Source: Rathayibacter rathayi
GTDB taxonomy: Bacteria > Actinomycetota > Actinomycetes > Actinomycetales > Microbacteriaceae
Assembly (NCBI RefSeq): GCF_004011095.1
Contig: NZ_CP028129.1
Span: forward strand, 806,001 to 870,000
Direction of reading: 5' to 3'
Length of the DNA: 64,000 bases
The first letter of the stretch is position 1. Every line of letters begins with the position of its first letter. Below are positions 1 to 8,013 of the stretch, in pieces. Both the position numbers and the translations under genes were made by a program. The notes beneath the pieces were generated by a model. The model did not search any database, was not told the DNA's origin, and saw nothing but the letters and a program-made list of their open reading frames with translations.

Positions 1-765
1 GTCGGGGCCGCGGTCCAGGCGCCGCTGGTGGAGGAGAGCGCCAAGGGACTGGGGGTCCTGCTCGTCCTGCTGATCTGGCACCGCACCTTCGACGGCCCGG
101 TCGACGGCATTGTCTACGCGGCTGTCGTCGCGTCCGGGTTCGCTTTCGTCGAGAACATCCTCTACTTCGGTAGCGCGCTGGTCGAGGGCGGCCTCGACTC
201 GCTCGCCGTCACCTTCTTTCTCCGTGGGGTGCTGTCGCCGTTCGCGCATGTGCTGTTCACCGCCTGCACCGGTGCCGCGCTCGGCTTCGCCTCGAATCGT
301 CCTGCGGCCGCGCGCGTCCCGATCGCCCTGCTCGGTCTGGCGCTCGCGGCGTTCTTACACGGCCTTTGGAACGGCTCGTCGTTCCTGGTGTCCGACTGGT
401 TCGGCTTCTACGGAGTGGTGCAGGTGCCGTTGTTCGCGGTCGCCGTGGTCGTCGTGGTGCTGCTGCGCAGGCAGGAGCGGCGCATCACTCTGCGCAGGCT
501 CGACGAGTACGCCGCGGCCGGCTGGTTCTCGCCGACGGAGGTGCGGATGATCGGCACCGCTCAGGGGCGCCGCACCGCTGCGCGCTGGGCGCGGGAGGCG
601 GGCGGTGACCGGCCGCGGGCGATGCGGGAGTTCCTGCGCACGGCGACGCGGCTCGCCCATCACCGGCAGCACCTCGTCCTCGGGCGCGGGGGGCGGACCG
701 GCGCGGTAGACGAGCGTGTCCTGCTCGAGGAACTCGTCGCCCGCCGGGCAGCGCTGACCCGCTGA
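1..765 (+). CDS. PrsW-family intramembrane protease, 5' partial
   Basis: The reading frame is open from the first base, so the N-terminus lies outside the window. The first visible residues contain the PrsW signature VEESAKG. Further on there are FAFVENILY, a His in FAHVLF and HGLWNGSS. These E, EN and H positions are the expected active-site residues of the PrsW/glutamic-type membrane protease family, known in Bacillus for site-1 cleavage of an anti-sigma factor. About five hydrophobic segments fill residues 10-150. The last 100 residues are a basic cytosolic tail rich in Arg. The substrate here is unknown and no anti-sigma gene is adjacent. Confidence 0.82.
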   Translation, partial: VGAAVQAPLVEESAKGLGVLLVLLIWHRTFDGPVDGIVYAAVVASGFAFVENILYFGSALVEGGLDSLAVTFFLRGVLSPFAHVLFTACTGAALGFASNRPAAARVPIALLGLALAAFLHGLWNGSSFLVSDWFGFYGVVQVPLFAVAVVVVVLLRRQERRITLRRLDEYAAAGWFSPTEVRMIGTAQGRRTAARWAREAGGDRPRAMREFLRTATRLAHHRQHLVLGRGGRTGAVDERVLLEELVARRAALTR

Positions 766-783
766 CGCCCGCTGACCCGCTGA
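752..783 (+). repeat. 14-bp direct repeat over a stop codon
   Basis: CGCTGACCCGCTGA occurs at 752-765 and again at 770-783. The first copy carries the stop codon of the PrsW-like gene (763-765) and the second repeats it just downstream. Confidence 0.8.
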
Positions 784-812
784 ACCGGTGACCCGCGCAG
801 GCTCGCTGAGCG

Positions 813-1598
813 TCAGGCGGAGGCGCTCCGCACTCGCCGCTCGCCGGCCGTCACCGGCACGCCGAGCCGATTCTGTGCCGGCGGCAGCGGGCAGTTGTAG
901 TGCGGCGAGAACCCGCACGGCGGGATGTACGCGCGATTGAAGTCCAGGAGCACCGGGCCGGGCGTGCCCGCATCCGCTGCGCCGCCGATCCGCTGCACCA
1001 CGAGGAAGCGGCCGACGGGGTAGCTCGCGAGGTCGGGGTCGTCGCTGCGATTGGTCGGGTCGCCGAACGGCACGAGCAGGGTGCCGCCGTCGTCGAACGC
1101 TGCCACCGTGTACTCCTGGGCGCGGCCGTCGTCCACCAGCGAAAAGGTGATGTCGCCGGGCACGACCAGCTCCCTGGTCGCCCCGTTGTCGCGCAGATGC
1201 TCGAACGGAACCGTGCGGTCCTCGCTCACCGGCTCGAACCACGCCTCGAGCACCCAGGCCGCGTTGAACGGGAAGGTCTCAATGGCGTCGAAGGAGCGAA
1301 TACCCGCCGAGGCGGCGTCCCACACGCGGTAGCCGTACTCCGGCTCGCCGGTCTCGAGGTTCTCGCGCCGCATCCGGGTGAGGCCAGCGGAGGGGCCGTA
1401 GCCGATCAGCGCCTGCTTGTCGTCGACGCTTTCGCCGGGCTCGAGCCACCGGGTCTCGACGAGGGCCAGGTCGCCGCGGGGTCCGGTGACGCGCTCGACT
1501 CGGCGGACGAGCCACGACTCCCAGCCGGCGCGCGCCGACTCGGTGAGGTCGATCGAGGCGCGGGAGGGTGCGGTGACGCTACTGCTCGGAGTGGTCAT
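813..1598 (-). CDS. DUF1684 domain protein
   Basis: A 261-residue protein starting at the ATG whose complement is at 1596-1598 (MTTPSSS). The C-terminus has the hallmark of DUF1684: LDFNRAYIPPCGFSPHYNCP followed by PPAQNRLGVPVTAGE. An upstream in-frame extension exists but crosses a terminator-like hairpin, so the ATG at 1598 is preferred. No signal peptide or membrane segment is seen. The biochemical role of DUF1684 is not established. The gene converges with the PrsW-like gene and is divergent from the HelR gene. Confidence 0.8.
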   Translation of the reverse strand: MTTPSSSVTAPSRASIDLTESARAGWESWLVRRVERVTGPRGDLALVETRWLEPGESVDDKQALIGYGPSAGLTRMRRENLETGEPEYGYRVWDAASAGIRSFDAIETFPFNAAWVLEAWFEPVSEDRTVPFEHLRDNGATRELVVPGDITFSLVDDGRAQEYTVAAFDDGGTLLVPFGDPTNRSDDPDLASYPVGRFLVVQRIGGAADAGTPGPVLLDFNRAYIPPCGFSPHYNCPLPPAQNRLGVPVTAGERRVRSASA

Positions 1599-1702
1599 GG
1601 GGCGTTCAACGCGGAGCCGACCTGTTCTCTTCCCGGCCCGACACGGCCACGTCGCGGCCGGCAGGACCCGACGCAGGAGGGCGCGGTCCGCGGCACCGCA
1701 CC

Positions 1703-1762
1703 AAAAAAGTTCGACGCCCCGCGGCAGCGGCAGGGCCGGCTGCTCGGACGGGGCGTCGAACT
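1703..1762 (-). terminator. Intrinsic terminator in the DUF1684 leader
   Basis: Arms AGTTCGACGCCCC (1708-1720) and GGGGCGTCGAACT (1750-1762) form a perfect 13-bp stem. An inner GCAGC/GCTGC pair is also possible. On the minus strand the stem is followed by six T (complement of 1703-1708), as in an intrinsic terminator. It lies about 105 nt upstream of the DUF1684 start and points toward it. There is no upstream minus-strand gene to terminate, so attenuation or a short RNA is possible. Confidence 0.75.
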
Positions 1763-1936
1763 CTTCGTGAGAGAGGATGCTCCTTGGTCGCGCCGAGCGC
1801 AAGAGGCATCCAGATCCCGCGTCCCGCGCAGGCTGCCGTCGAGCGCTCGGTAGACTGGACCGCCTCTTTTCCTGCGGCCCTCGGAGCGCATCCCGTGCCT
1901 CCCAGCCCGCGGCGGCGGATCCACGGAAGGCGGACG

Positions 1937-4180
1937 ATGACGGACGGCAGTACGGTTCAGGGCACCGAGCTCACTCGGGAGCGCGAGTACGTCGCGGCGC
2001 TCTACACCCGCCTCGACGAGCTGATCGCCCAGACCCGCGAGGCGCTGGACATCGTCCGCATCGAGAGCGTCGGCGGCAACCATCAGAGCCGCTCCGAGCG
2101 CGACGCCTACGCGCGCCTCTACGAGGACCGCCTCCGCTCGCTCACCGGCGCCGACGACCGCCTCGCCTTCGGCCGGCTGACCCTTGCCGATGGCGACTCC
2201 GAGCACCGCTACATCGGCCGCATCGGACTGCGCGACGAGGAGCAGGACACGCTCCTGCTCGACTGGCGCGCCCCCCAGTCGGCCGCCTTCTACCAGGCCA
2301 CCGCGGCCCGCCCGATGGGGACCCGGGCGCGCCGCCACCTCACCACCCGCGGACGCGAGGTCCTCCGCTTCGAGGACGAAGTCTTCGACGAGGAGCTGCT
2401 GCGCCAGGGCACCGTGCTGCAGGGCGAGGGTGCGCTGATGGCGGCGCTCGACGCGCAGCGCACGGGCCGGATGCACGACATCGTCGCGACCATCCAGAGC
2501 GAGCAAGACCGCATCATCCGCTCAGAGCTGCGCGGCGTACTCGTCGTCCAGGGCGGGCCCGGCACCGGCAAGACCGCGGTCGCCCTGCACCGCGCCGCCT
2601 ACCTGCTCTACTCCTACCGCGACCGCATCGCCTCTTCCGGCGTGCTCGTCGTCGGACCGTCGCGCTCCTTCCTCCGCTACATCGAGGCGGTCCTGCCCTC
2701 GCTCGGCGAGACGGGTGTCGTCCTCTCCACCGTCGGGCAGCTCTACCCGGGCCTCGACCTCATCGACGAGGATGCGCCGACGGTTGCGCGAGTGAAAGGT
2801 TCGGCGCGGATGGCGGAGCTGCTCAAGCGCGCCGTCCGCTCCCGCCAGGTCGTCCCGGCCGAGGCGCAACTGCTCGACGTGAACGGCGAGAAGCTGCGCC
2901 TGGAGCCCCAGGACGTAGAGCGCGCGATCACTCGCGCCCGCGACTCCCGCAAGCCGCACAATGAGGCCCGGGTCACCTTCGTCAAGACGCTGCTCTCGCA
3001 GCTGACTCGCCAGCTCGCCGACCAGCTGCGCAGTCACGGCAGCACGGTCGACGAGGCCGACGAGGCGGTGCTGCGCGAGGACGTCCGCACCGCGTACGAC
3101 GTGCGCGTCGCGTTGAACACGGCGTGGATCCCGCTCACTCCCGAGAAGCTGCTGCAGGACCTCTACGCGCGCCCGAACTGGTTCGCCACCCTCACCCCCC
3201 GCTGGAGTGCGGAGCAGCGCTCGCTCCTGCGCCGCGACCGTGACGCTCCCTTCACCGTCTCGGACGTGCCGCTGCTGGACGAGGCCGCCGAACTGCTCGG
3301 CGCCTACGACGACCACGCCGATGCGTCGAAGAAGGCCGAGAAGGAGCAGCGCCGCCGCGACCTCGAGAATGCGGAGGCGGCCATCCGCAACATGGGCGTC
3401 GACGGGCTCGTCAACGCCAAGGACCTCGCCGCGGGCTTCGCCGAGCGCTCGGTGCTCGGCACCACCGCGGAGCGGGCCGCGGCCGACCGCACCTGGACCT
3501 ACGGCCACGTCGTGGTCGACGAGGCGCAGGAGCTCTCGCCCATGCAGTGGCGGGTGCTACTGCGCCGCTGCCCGATGCGCTCGTTCACCATCGTGGGCGA
3601 CGTCGCCCAGGCGTCCGGAGCCTCCGCTGCGTCGACCTGGGACGCCGCGCTCCGTGACACCTTCGGTCGCCAGGGCCGCGGAGTGGAGGCGGCACCGTGG
3701 CGCCTCGAGGAGCTGACCGTCAACTACCGCACGCCCGCGCAGATCGTCGCCTTCGCCGAGCGGACGGCGCGCGAGAACGGACTCGAGATCACTCCGGGCG
3801 AGGCTGTGCGCTCCACGGAGTGGCCGGTGCGGACCATCCGCGACCGCGGCGACGCGAAGCTCGCCGCGCGCGTGCTCGCCGCTGTGATCGAGGACCGGGC
3901 GATCGGGGAGGAGGGGACTCTCGCGGTGATCGCGCCCGATGACGACCTCGCCGCGATCGCCGAGCGCCTCGAGGAGCGCTTCGGCCGGGAGGTCGGCCGG
4001 GGAGCGACCGGGCTCGACCGCGCGATCGCCGTGCTCTCGACGAACGACGCCAAGGGGCTCGAGTTCGACTCCGTGATTATCGCCCGTCCGCGCCTGATCG
4101 CGCAGACCGGCGAGCGCGGCGCCGCCTCCCTCTACGTGGCGATGACCCGGCCGACGCAGCGCCTCACTCTGGTGGAGTGA
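1937..4180 (+). CDS. helR: HelD/HelR-type RNA polymerase recycling ATPase
   Basis: A 747-residue UvrD-like ATPase. The start is the ATG at 1937, preceded by GGAAGG at the right spacing. Walker A GGPGTGKT lies near residues 206-213 and Walker B VVDEAQELSP near 525-534. A NYRTPAQI segment and a C-terminal MTRPTQRL motif complete the superfamily-1 core. The N-terminal 190 residues are a helical arm, as in HelD proteins, and a long insertion splits the motor. Actinobacterial HelR removes stalled or rifampicin-bound RNA polymerase from DNA; that role is taken from the family. The gene stands alone, divergent from the DUF1684 gene. Confidence 0.82.
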   Translation: MTDGSTVQGTELTREREYVAALYTRLDELIAQTREALDIVRIESVGGNHQSRSERDAYARLYEDRLRSLTGADDRLAFGRLTLADGDSEHRYIGRIGLRDEEQDTLLLDWRAPQSAAFYQATAARPMGTRARRHLTTRGREVLRFEDEVFDEELLRQGTVLQGEGALMAALDAQRTGRMHDIVATIQSEQDRIIRSELRGVLVVQGGPGTGKTAVALHRAAYLLYSYRDRIASSGVLVVGPSRSFLRYIEAVLPSLGETGVVLSTVGQLYPGLDLIDEDAPTVARVKGSARMAELLKRAVRSRQVVPAEAQLLDVNGEKLRLEPQDVERAITRARDSRKPHNEARVTFVKTLLSQLTRQLADQLRSHGSTVDEADEAVLREDVRTAYDVRVALNTAWIPLTPEKLLQDLYARPNWFATLTPRWSAEQRSLLRRDRDAPFTVSDVPLLDEAAELLGAYDDHADASKKAEKEQRRRDLENAEAAIRNMGVDGLVNAKDLAAGFAERSVLGTTAERAAADRTWTYGHVVVDEAQELSPMQWRVLLRRCPMRSFTIVGDVAQASGASAASTWDAALRDTFGRQGRGVEAAPWRLEELTVNYRTPAQIVAFAERTARENGLEITPGEAVRSTEWPVRTIRDRGDAKLAARVLAAVIEDRAIGEEGTLAVIAPDDDLAAIAERLEERFGREVGRGATGLDRAIAVLSTNDAKGLEFDSVIIARPRLIAQTGERGAASLYVAMTRPTQRLTLVE

Positions 4181-4220
4181 GCGCCCCCAGCCCGCTCCCA
4201 GACTCCGCCCCCGGGCGCCG

Positions 4221-4226
4221 TAGGAT
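4221..4226 (+). promoter_or_regulatory. -10 box, FKBP gene
   Basis: TAGGAT ends 6 nt before the ATG at 4233, so the transcript would start at or next to the start codon. Confidence 0.5.
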
Positions 4227-4232
4227 CGACGC

Positions 4233-4607
4233 ATGAGCAGCGAGAACCTGACCAAGCCCGAGCTCGACGCCCCGGAGGGCCCGGCCCCCGACACGCTGGT
4301 CGTCGAGGACATCGTCATCGGAGATGGCGCCGAGGCACAGCCCGGCTCGACTGTCGAGGTGCACTACCTCGGCGTCGAGTACGACACCGGCGAGGAGTTC
4401 GACTCCTCCTGGAGCCGCAACCAGTCGATCAACTTCCCCCTCAGCAACCTCATCCGCGCCTGGCAGCAGGGCATCCCGGGGATGAAGGTCGGTGGCCGCC
4501 GCAAGCTGGTCTGCCCGCCCGCGCTGGCCTACGGACCGGCCGGTGGCGGGCACCCGCTTTCCGGCAAGACCCTGATCTTCGTGATCGACCTGCTCGGCAC
4601 AGCGTAG
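4233..4607 (+). CDS. FKBP-type peptidyl-prolyl cis-trans isomerase
   Basis: A 124-residue single-domain FKBP. Diagnostic pieces are GSTVEVHYLGVEYDTGEEFDSS near residues 35-56, INFPLSNLIRAWQQGIPGMKVGG in the middle, and RKLVCPPALAYGP with a closing LIFVIDLLG. The LIRAW, GMKVGG and PPALAYG segments form the FK506-binding pocket in the family. No signal peptide is present, so it should act in the cytoplasm on proline bonds of folding proteins. It is monocistronic and followed by a strong hairpin. Confidence 0.9.
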   Translation: MSSENLTKPELDAPEGPAPDTLVVEDIVIGDGAEAQPGSTVEVHYLGVEYDTGEEFDSSWSRNQSINFPLSNLIRAWQQGIPGMKVGGRRKLVCPPALAYGPAGGGHPLSGKTLIFVIDLLGTA

Positions 4608-4620
4608 CTTCGGGCCCACG

Positions 4621-4656
4621 ACGAAGGCGCAGCTCCTAGCGGGGCTGCGCCTTCGT
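4621..4656. terminator. Bidirectional terminator hairpin
   Basis: ACGAAGGCGCAGC (4621-4633) and GCTGCGCCTTCGT (4644-4656) make a perfect 13-bp stem with a 10-nt loop. It lies between convergent genes. The stop codon of the minus-strand emfourin gene falls in the loop, so the last codons of that gene form one arm. Confidence 0.8.
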
Positions 4657-4905
4657 CACGCGATCGACCAACTCCCGCCACGCGCCGCCGAGCTCGGTCT
4701 CACCGAGGCGGACGTGGTGGGTCTGCACGCGGATCTCGTAGACGAAGCGGTCGGCCCGGCCGGGGGAGTCGCCGTCTGCATCGTCCCAGGGGAGCGAGCC
4801 GAGCAGGTCGCGCCAGGCGCGTTCGTCGGGCTGCTGCTCCACGTCGACCCGCCACACGCGGCGGAGACCGGCGAATCCGCCGCTGCGCGACACGATGACG
4901 TCCAT
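4636..4905 (-). CDS. Emfourin-like metallopeptidase inhibitor
   Basis: An 89-residue protein beginning MDVIVSRSGGFAGLRRVW, the typical N-terminus of emfourin (protealysin inhibitor) proteins. The chosen ATG has its complement at 4903-4905. A GTG at 4950 would extend it by 15 residues and overlap the stop of the upstream peptidase gene as GTGA, which would couple translation. Emfourins bind and inhibit M4 peptidases encoded in the same operon. That matches the gene immediately upstream here. No export signal is visible, consistent with a cytoplasmic protealysin-type pair. Confidence 0.72.
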   Translation of the reverse strand: MDVIVSRSGGFAGLRRVWRVDVEQQPDERAWRDLLGSLPWDDADGDSPGRADRFVYEIRVQTHHVRLGETELGGAWRELVDRVTKAQPR

Positions 4906-4946
4906 GCGCGCGATGCTACCCGCCTCCGCCCACCAGCGGACCGGGC

Positions 4947-5963
4947 TCACGCGGGCAGCGTCACCCCGACCGTCGACCAGCCGGTGCGCACCGCGTCCTC
5001 CACCTCGGAGCCGGCGCCGTAGCGCGCGGCCGCCGCCTGCACCGTGAGCGCCGCGAACGCCTCGAAGGAGGCCGTCGCGGTGAGGACGTCGCCGGTGAGG
5101 ACGTCATACCAGACCTGCCCGGCGCGCTCCCACGCCTTCCCGCCGAGGGTCGTCGCAGCGACGGCGAACGCGCGGTTCGGGATCCCGGAGTTGATGTGCA
5201 CCCCGCCGTTGTCGTCGTCGGTCTCGACGTAGTCGGCCATCGAACCCGGCTGCGGGTCCGAGCCGAGCACGTCGTCGTCGTACGCGGTGCCCGGCGCGAT
5301 CATCGAGCGCAGCGCCGAGCCCTGCACCTCGTCCGTGAACAGGCCCTCGCCGATCAGCCAGCATGCCTCGTCCGCGCTCTGCCCGGCACCGTACTGCTCG
5401 AGCAGGGCGCCGAACACGTCGGAGACCGACTCGTTGAGGGCTCCCGACTGGCCGCGGTAAACCAGGTTGGCCGTGCACTCGGTGATCCCCTGGCCGTCCC
5501 CGTCGCCGAAGACCATCCGCGAGCCGTCCCAGAACGCGTTGTCGTAGTCCTCGCCGAAGTGCACGGTCGCGTCCAACGGCAGCCAGGCGTCATCGATCGA
5601 GTCGCGGCCGTACGCCCCCTGCAGGAACGCGGACATCGCACCGAGGCTGTCGTACGCCTCGTCGACCGCTGCATCGCCCGTGGCAGGGTCGCCCTCGCGG
5701 CGAACCACGGTGCCGGGCAGTGTCTCGGTGGTCTGCGCGTCCGCGATGGTGCGCTGGAGTGACTGCACCCGGTCGCGCGGCGAGGGTGACGCCGCGGCGG
5801 TCGGCGCTCCCCGCTCGGGCGAGGGCTCGCCGGGGCGCACGCGCCGGAAGGGCACGTCCTGCTCGAGCGAGCGGCTCGCGGCCCGCGCGGCCCGGGCGAA
5901 CGCCGGATCGTCGAGGTGGGCGATGCGGACGAGGAGGTACGGCGGTACGACGGTTCGTCTCAT
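4947..5963 (-). CDS. M4 metallopeptidase lacking the HEXXH segment
   Basis: A 338-residue thermolysin/protealysin-like protein with a short N-terminal propeptide (MRRTVVPPYLL) and no signal peptide, as in protealysins. The M4 core is clear: VHFGEDYDNAFWDGSRMVFG, then YRGQSGALNESVSDVFG with the third zinc ligand Glu, then GGVHINSGIPNRAF with the active-site His. The zinc helix HEXXH is absent. GDGDGQ (to residue 158) is followed directly by GITECTANLVY, where the family has about 18 further residues ending in HELxH. The frame is intact. The product is therefore predicted to be catalytically dead, unless the gap is an assembly error. The emfourin gene follows. Confidence 0.8.
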   Translation of the reverse strand: MRRTVVPPYLLVRIAHLDDPAFARAARAASRSLEQDVPFRRVRPGEPSPERGAPTAAASPSPRDRVQSLQRTIADAQTTETLPGTVVRREGDPATGDAAVDEAYDSLGAMSAFLQGAYGRDSIDDAWLPLDATVHFGEDYDNAFWDGSRMVFGDGDGQGITECTANLVYRGQSGALNESVSDVFGALLEQYGAGQSADEACWLIGEGLFTDEVQGSALRSMIAPGTAYDDDVLGSDPQPGSMADYVETDDDNGGVHINSGIPNRAFAVAATTLGGKAWERAGQVWYDVLTGDVLTATASFEAFAALTVQAAAARYGAGSEVEDAVRTGWSTVGVTLPA

Positions 5964-6105
5964 GTCCCGATCCTGACACCGACCTCCGACACGGTCTCGG
6001 GCTCGCCCAGCGGCCCCCCATGCGGGAGTATCGGGGCGGTAGCGTGAGCGCGACGAGCGGTTTCCAGCGATCAGGGGCGCGGCCCCGAGGACGACGAGGG
6101 CGGAC

Positions 6106-6690
6106 ATGGGCATCATCACGCGGGGCTTCTTCGGTAAGAGGGAGCCGAACCCCGACCTCCCGCCGGGCCAGTACCTCGAGAACGGCTTCCCCGTCCTCTC
6201 GATCGGGCCGACGCCGAACATCCACGAGTGGGCCTTCTCGATCGACGGCGGGCCCGCGGGCGTGCGCCGCTGGAGCGGGGAGGAGTTCGCCGCGCTCCCG
6301 CACGAGGACGTGCACACCGACATCCACTGCGTGACGCGCTGGTCGAAGCTCGGCACCAGTTGGCGGGGCGTCTCGGTCGACACGCTGCTGGAGGGCCTGG
6401 AGACCAACGCCGGCTTCGTCATGGCGCAGAGCTTCGGCGGCTACACCACAAACCTCGCGCTCGCCGAGATCCGCGGCGGGAAGGCCTGGGTCGCCACCGA
6501 GTTCGAGGGGAAGCCGCTCGCGGCCGAGCACGGCGGCCCCGCTCGCCTGCTGGTGCCGCACCTCTACTTCTGGAAGAGCGCGAAGTGGGTGCGGACGCTG
6601 CGCCTGATGCCGGGTGCCGAGCCCGGCTTCTGGGAGCAGAACGGCTACCACCTGCACGGGGACCCCTGGAAAGAGGAGCGCTACTGGTGA
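6106..6690 (+). CDS. Sulfite oxidase-like molybdopterin oxidoreductase
   Basis: A 194-residue protein of the oxidoreductase molybdopterin-binding family (SUOX/YedY-type fold). The motif DIHCVTRWSKLGTSWRGV near residues 68-85 holds the conserved Cys that ligates molybdenum. Further conserved segments are QSFGGYTTNL, GGPARLLVPHLYFWKSAKWV and a C-terminal GFWEQNGYH. No Tat signal is seen, unlike periplasmic MsrP/YedY, so the enzyme should be cytosolic. Its stop overlaps the start of a flavin reductase gene (GTGA), which suggests an electron-transfer pair. The substrate is unknown; a sulfoxide or sulfite is possible. Confidence 0.83.
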   Translation: MGIITRGFFGKREPNPDLPPGQYLENGFPVLSIGPTPNIHEWAFSIDGGPAGVRRWSGEEFAALPHEDVHTDIHCVTRWSKLGTSWRGVSVDTLLEGLETNAGFVMAQSFGGYTTNLALAEIRGGKAWVATEFEGKPLAAEHGGPARLLVPHLYFWKSAKWVRTLRLMPGAEPGFWEQNGYHLHGDPWKEERYW

Positions 6691-7415
6691 TCTGGACGGA
6701 GGCGCTGGCCGAGTCGGCCGCACCACTCACGCCCACGGCGCGCCTGCTCGTGCTCCGCGCCCCCGGCTGGCCCGGCCACCTCGCCGGGCAGCACCTCGAC
6801 GTGCGCCTCACCGCGCCCGACGGCTACCAGGCGAGCCGCTCATACTCGATCGGCGCCCCCGCGGACGGCGACCGGGTGGAGTTGGCGGTCGAGCGGCTCG
6901 ATGACGGCGAGGTCTCGCCGTACCTGGTCGACGACCTCGTGGCGGGCGACCGGCTCGAGGTCCGTGGCCCGATCGGCGGCTGGTTCGTCTGGCGACCGGA
7001 GCAGGCGGAGCCCGTGCAGTTGATCGCGGGCGGGAGCGGCGTGGTGCCGCTGATGGCGATGGCGCGCGAGCATGCCCGAGCCGGGAGCGCGGCGCGGATG
7101 CAGCTGCTCTACTCGGTCCGCTCGCCCGCGTTCAGCTATTACCGTGAGGAGCTGGCGGCCCTCGCCGAGCGGTCGGCGGCGTCGGGCGGAGTCGCGGTCG
7201 ACCACGTCTTCAGCCGGGTGGCACCCGCGGGAGCTGCGCGCCCGGCCGGTCGCGTCACTCCGGAACTGCTCGCCGAGGCCGTGCTGCCGGCCGCGGTGCA
7301 GCCGACCGTCTACGTCTGCGGCCCGACTTCGTTCGTTGAGGCCGTCGCCACGGCCCTCGTCCATCAGGGCCACGCCCCGGAGCGCGTGCGCACCGAGCGC
7401 TTCGGCGGTACCTGA
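6687..7415 (+). CDS. Ferredoxin-NADP reductase-like flavoprotein
   Basis: A 242-residue FAD/NAD(P)-binding oxidoreductase starting at a GTG that overlaps the previous stop codon. GHLAGQHLDVRL and SRSYSIG (FAD-binding RxYS) lie in the N-terminal barrel. GGSGVVPLMAMAREH is the nucleotide-binding loop and YVCGPTSFVEAV the C-terminal CGP motif. No 2Fe-2S ligand set is present. Overlap with the molybdoenzyme gene suggests it passes electrons from NAD(P)H to that enzyme, a cytosolic counterpart of two-component systems such as MsrPQ. That role is an inference from context. Confidence 0.83.
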   Translation: MIWTEALAESAAPLTPTARLLVLRAPGWPGHLAGQHLDVRLTAPDGYQASRSYSIGAPADGDRVELAVERLDDGEVSPYLVDDLVAGDRLEVRGPIGGWFVWRPEQAEPVQLIAGGSGVVPLMAMAREHARAGSAARMQLLYSVRSPAFSYYREELAALAERSAASGGVAVDHVFSRVAPAGAARPAGRVTPELLAEAVLPAAVQPTVYVCGPTSFVEAVATALVHQGHAPERVRTERFGGT

Positions 7416-7431
7416 GCGCGCAGGGGCGGCC

Positions 7432-7938
7432 TCACTCGAAGGAGACCGTGTGGTTCTCGCCGATGTCGGGCTGACCACCGGTGACAGCGGCCTTGAGGAC
7501 CCTCAACAGCACGACCGGACGGGGTTCGTCGCTCGCCCACAGCTCCACCGTCTCAGCGTTCACGCGGATCAGCGCGACCGTCGGGTCGTCCTTGCCGTCC
7601 GGGAACCAGCCCGCGACGGCCGGCGACCACAGCTCGTCCACCTTCGCGGGGTCGTGCACGACGGTCGCTGAGCCGGCCACCGACAGGTAGCCCTTCTTCG
7701 ATTCGAAGGCCACGTTCACGCTCGGGTTCGCGCGGATGTCGTCGACCTTCGGCGACGGGTCCTGGGTGAAGAACCACAGTTCGCCGTCGAAGTCGATGTC
7801 CTGGGCCTTCAGCGGGCGGCTGACGAGCTGCCCGGTCGAGTTGACGGTGGTGAGCAGTCCGATCCCGGCGCTCGTCACCAGCTCGGTGATCTGGGCGCGG
7901 TCGTCGGAGTCGGCGGGGGTGATCTCGGTGTCGGTCAT
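7432..7938 (-). CDS. Pyridoxamine 5'-phosphate oxidase-family stress protein
   Basis: A 168-residue protein of the general stress protein 26 (PNPOx-like split barrel) group. Conserved parts are IGLLTTVNSTGQLVSRPLKAQ, GELWFFTQDPSPKVDDI, VNVAFESKKGYLSVAGSATVV and ELWSPAVAGWFPDG. These proteins bind FMN, FAD or F420; the exact cofactor cannot be read here. The ATG at 7938 is preferred because upstream in-frame sequence is low complexity and overlaps the divergent gene. It converges with the flavin reductase gene. Confidence 0.85.
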   Translation of the reverse strand: MTDTEITPADSDDRAQITELVTSAGIGLLTTVNSTGQLVSRPLKAQDIDFDGELWFFTQDPSPKVDDIRANPSVNVAFESKKGYLSVAGSATVVHDPAKVDELWSPAVAGWFPDGKDDPTVALIRVNAETVELWASDEPRPVVLLRVLKAAVTGGQPDIGENHTVSFE

Positions 7939-8001
7939 GGGGCCGACGCTACCCGGACCAGGCGCCGCCGCAAGGGGTGGCAGGGCCGCCGCGCCGATGT
8001 T

Positions 8002-8007
8002 TAGCGT
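8002..8007 (+). promoter_or_regulatory. -10 box for the gene at 8014
   Basis: TAGCGT, 6 nt before the start codon. Confidence 0.4.
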
Positions 8008-8013
8008 CGAGGC

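Noticed and set aside
813..1802. Longer DUF1684 protein starting at 1802
   Set aside because: The extension runs through the terminator hairpin and has no family similarity; the ATG at 1598 fits the domain.
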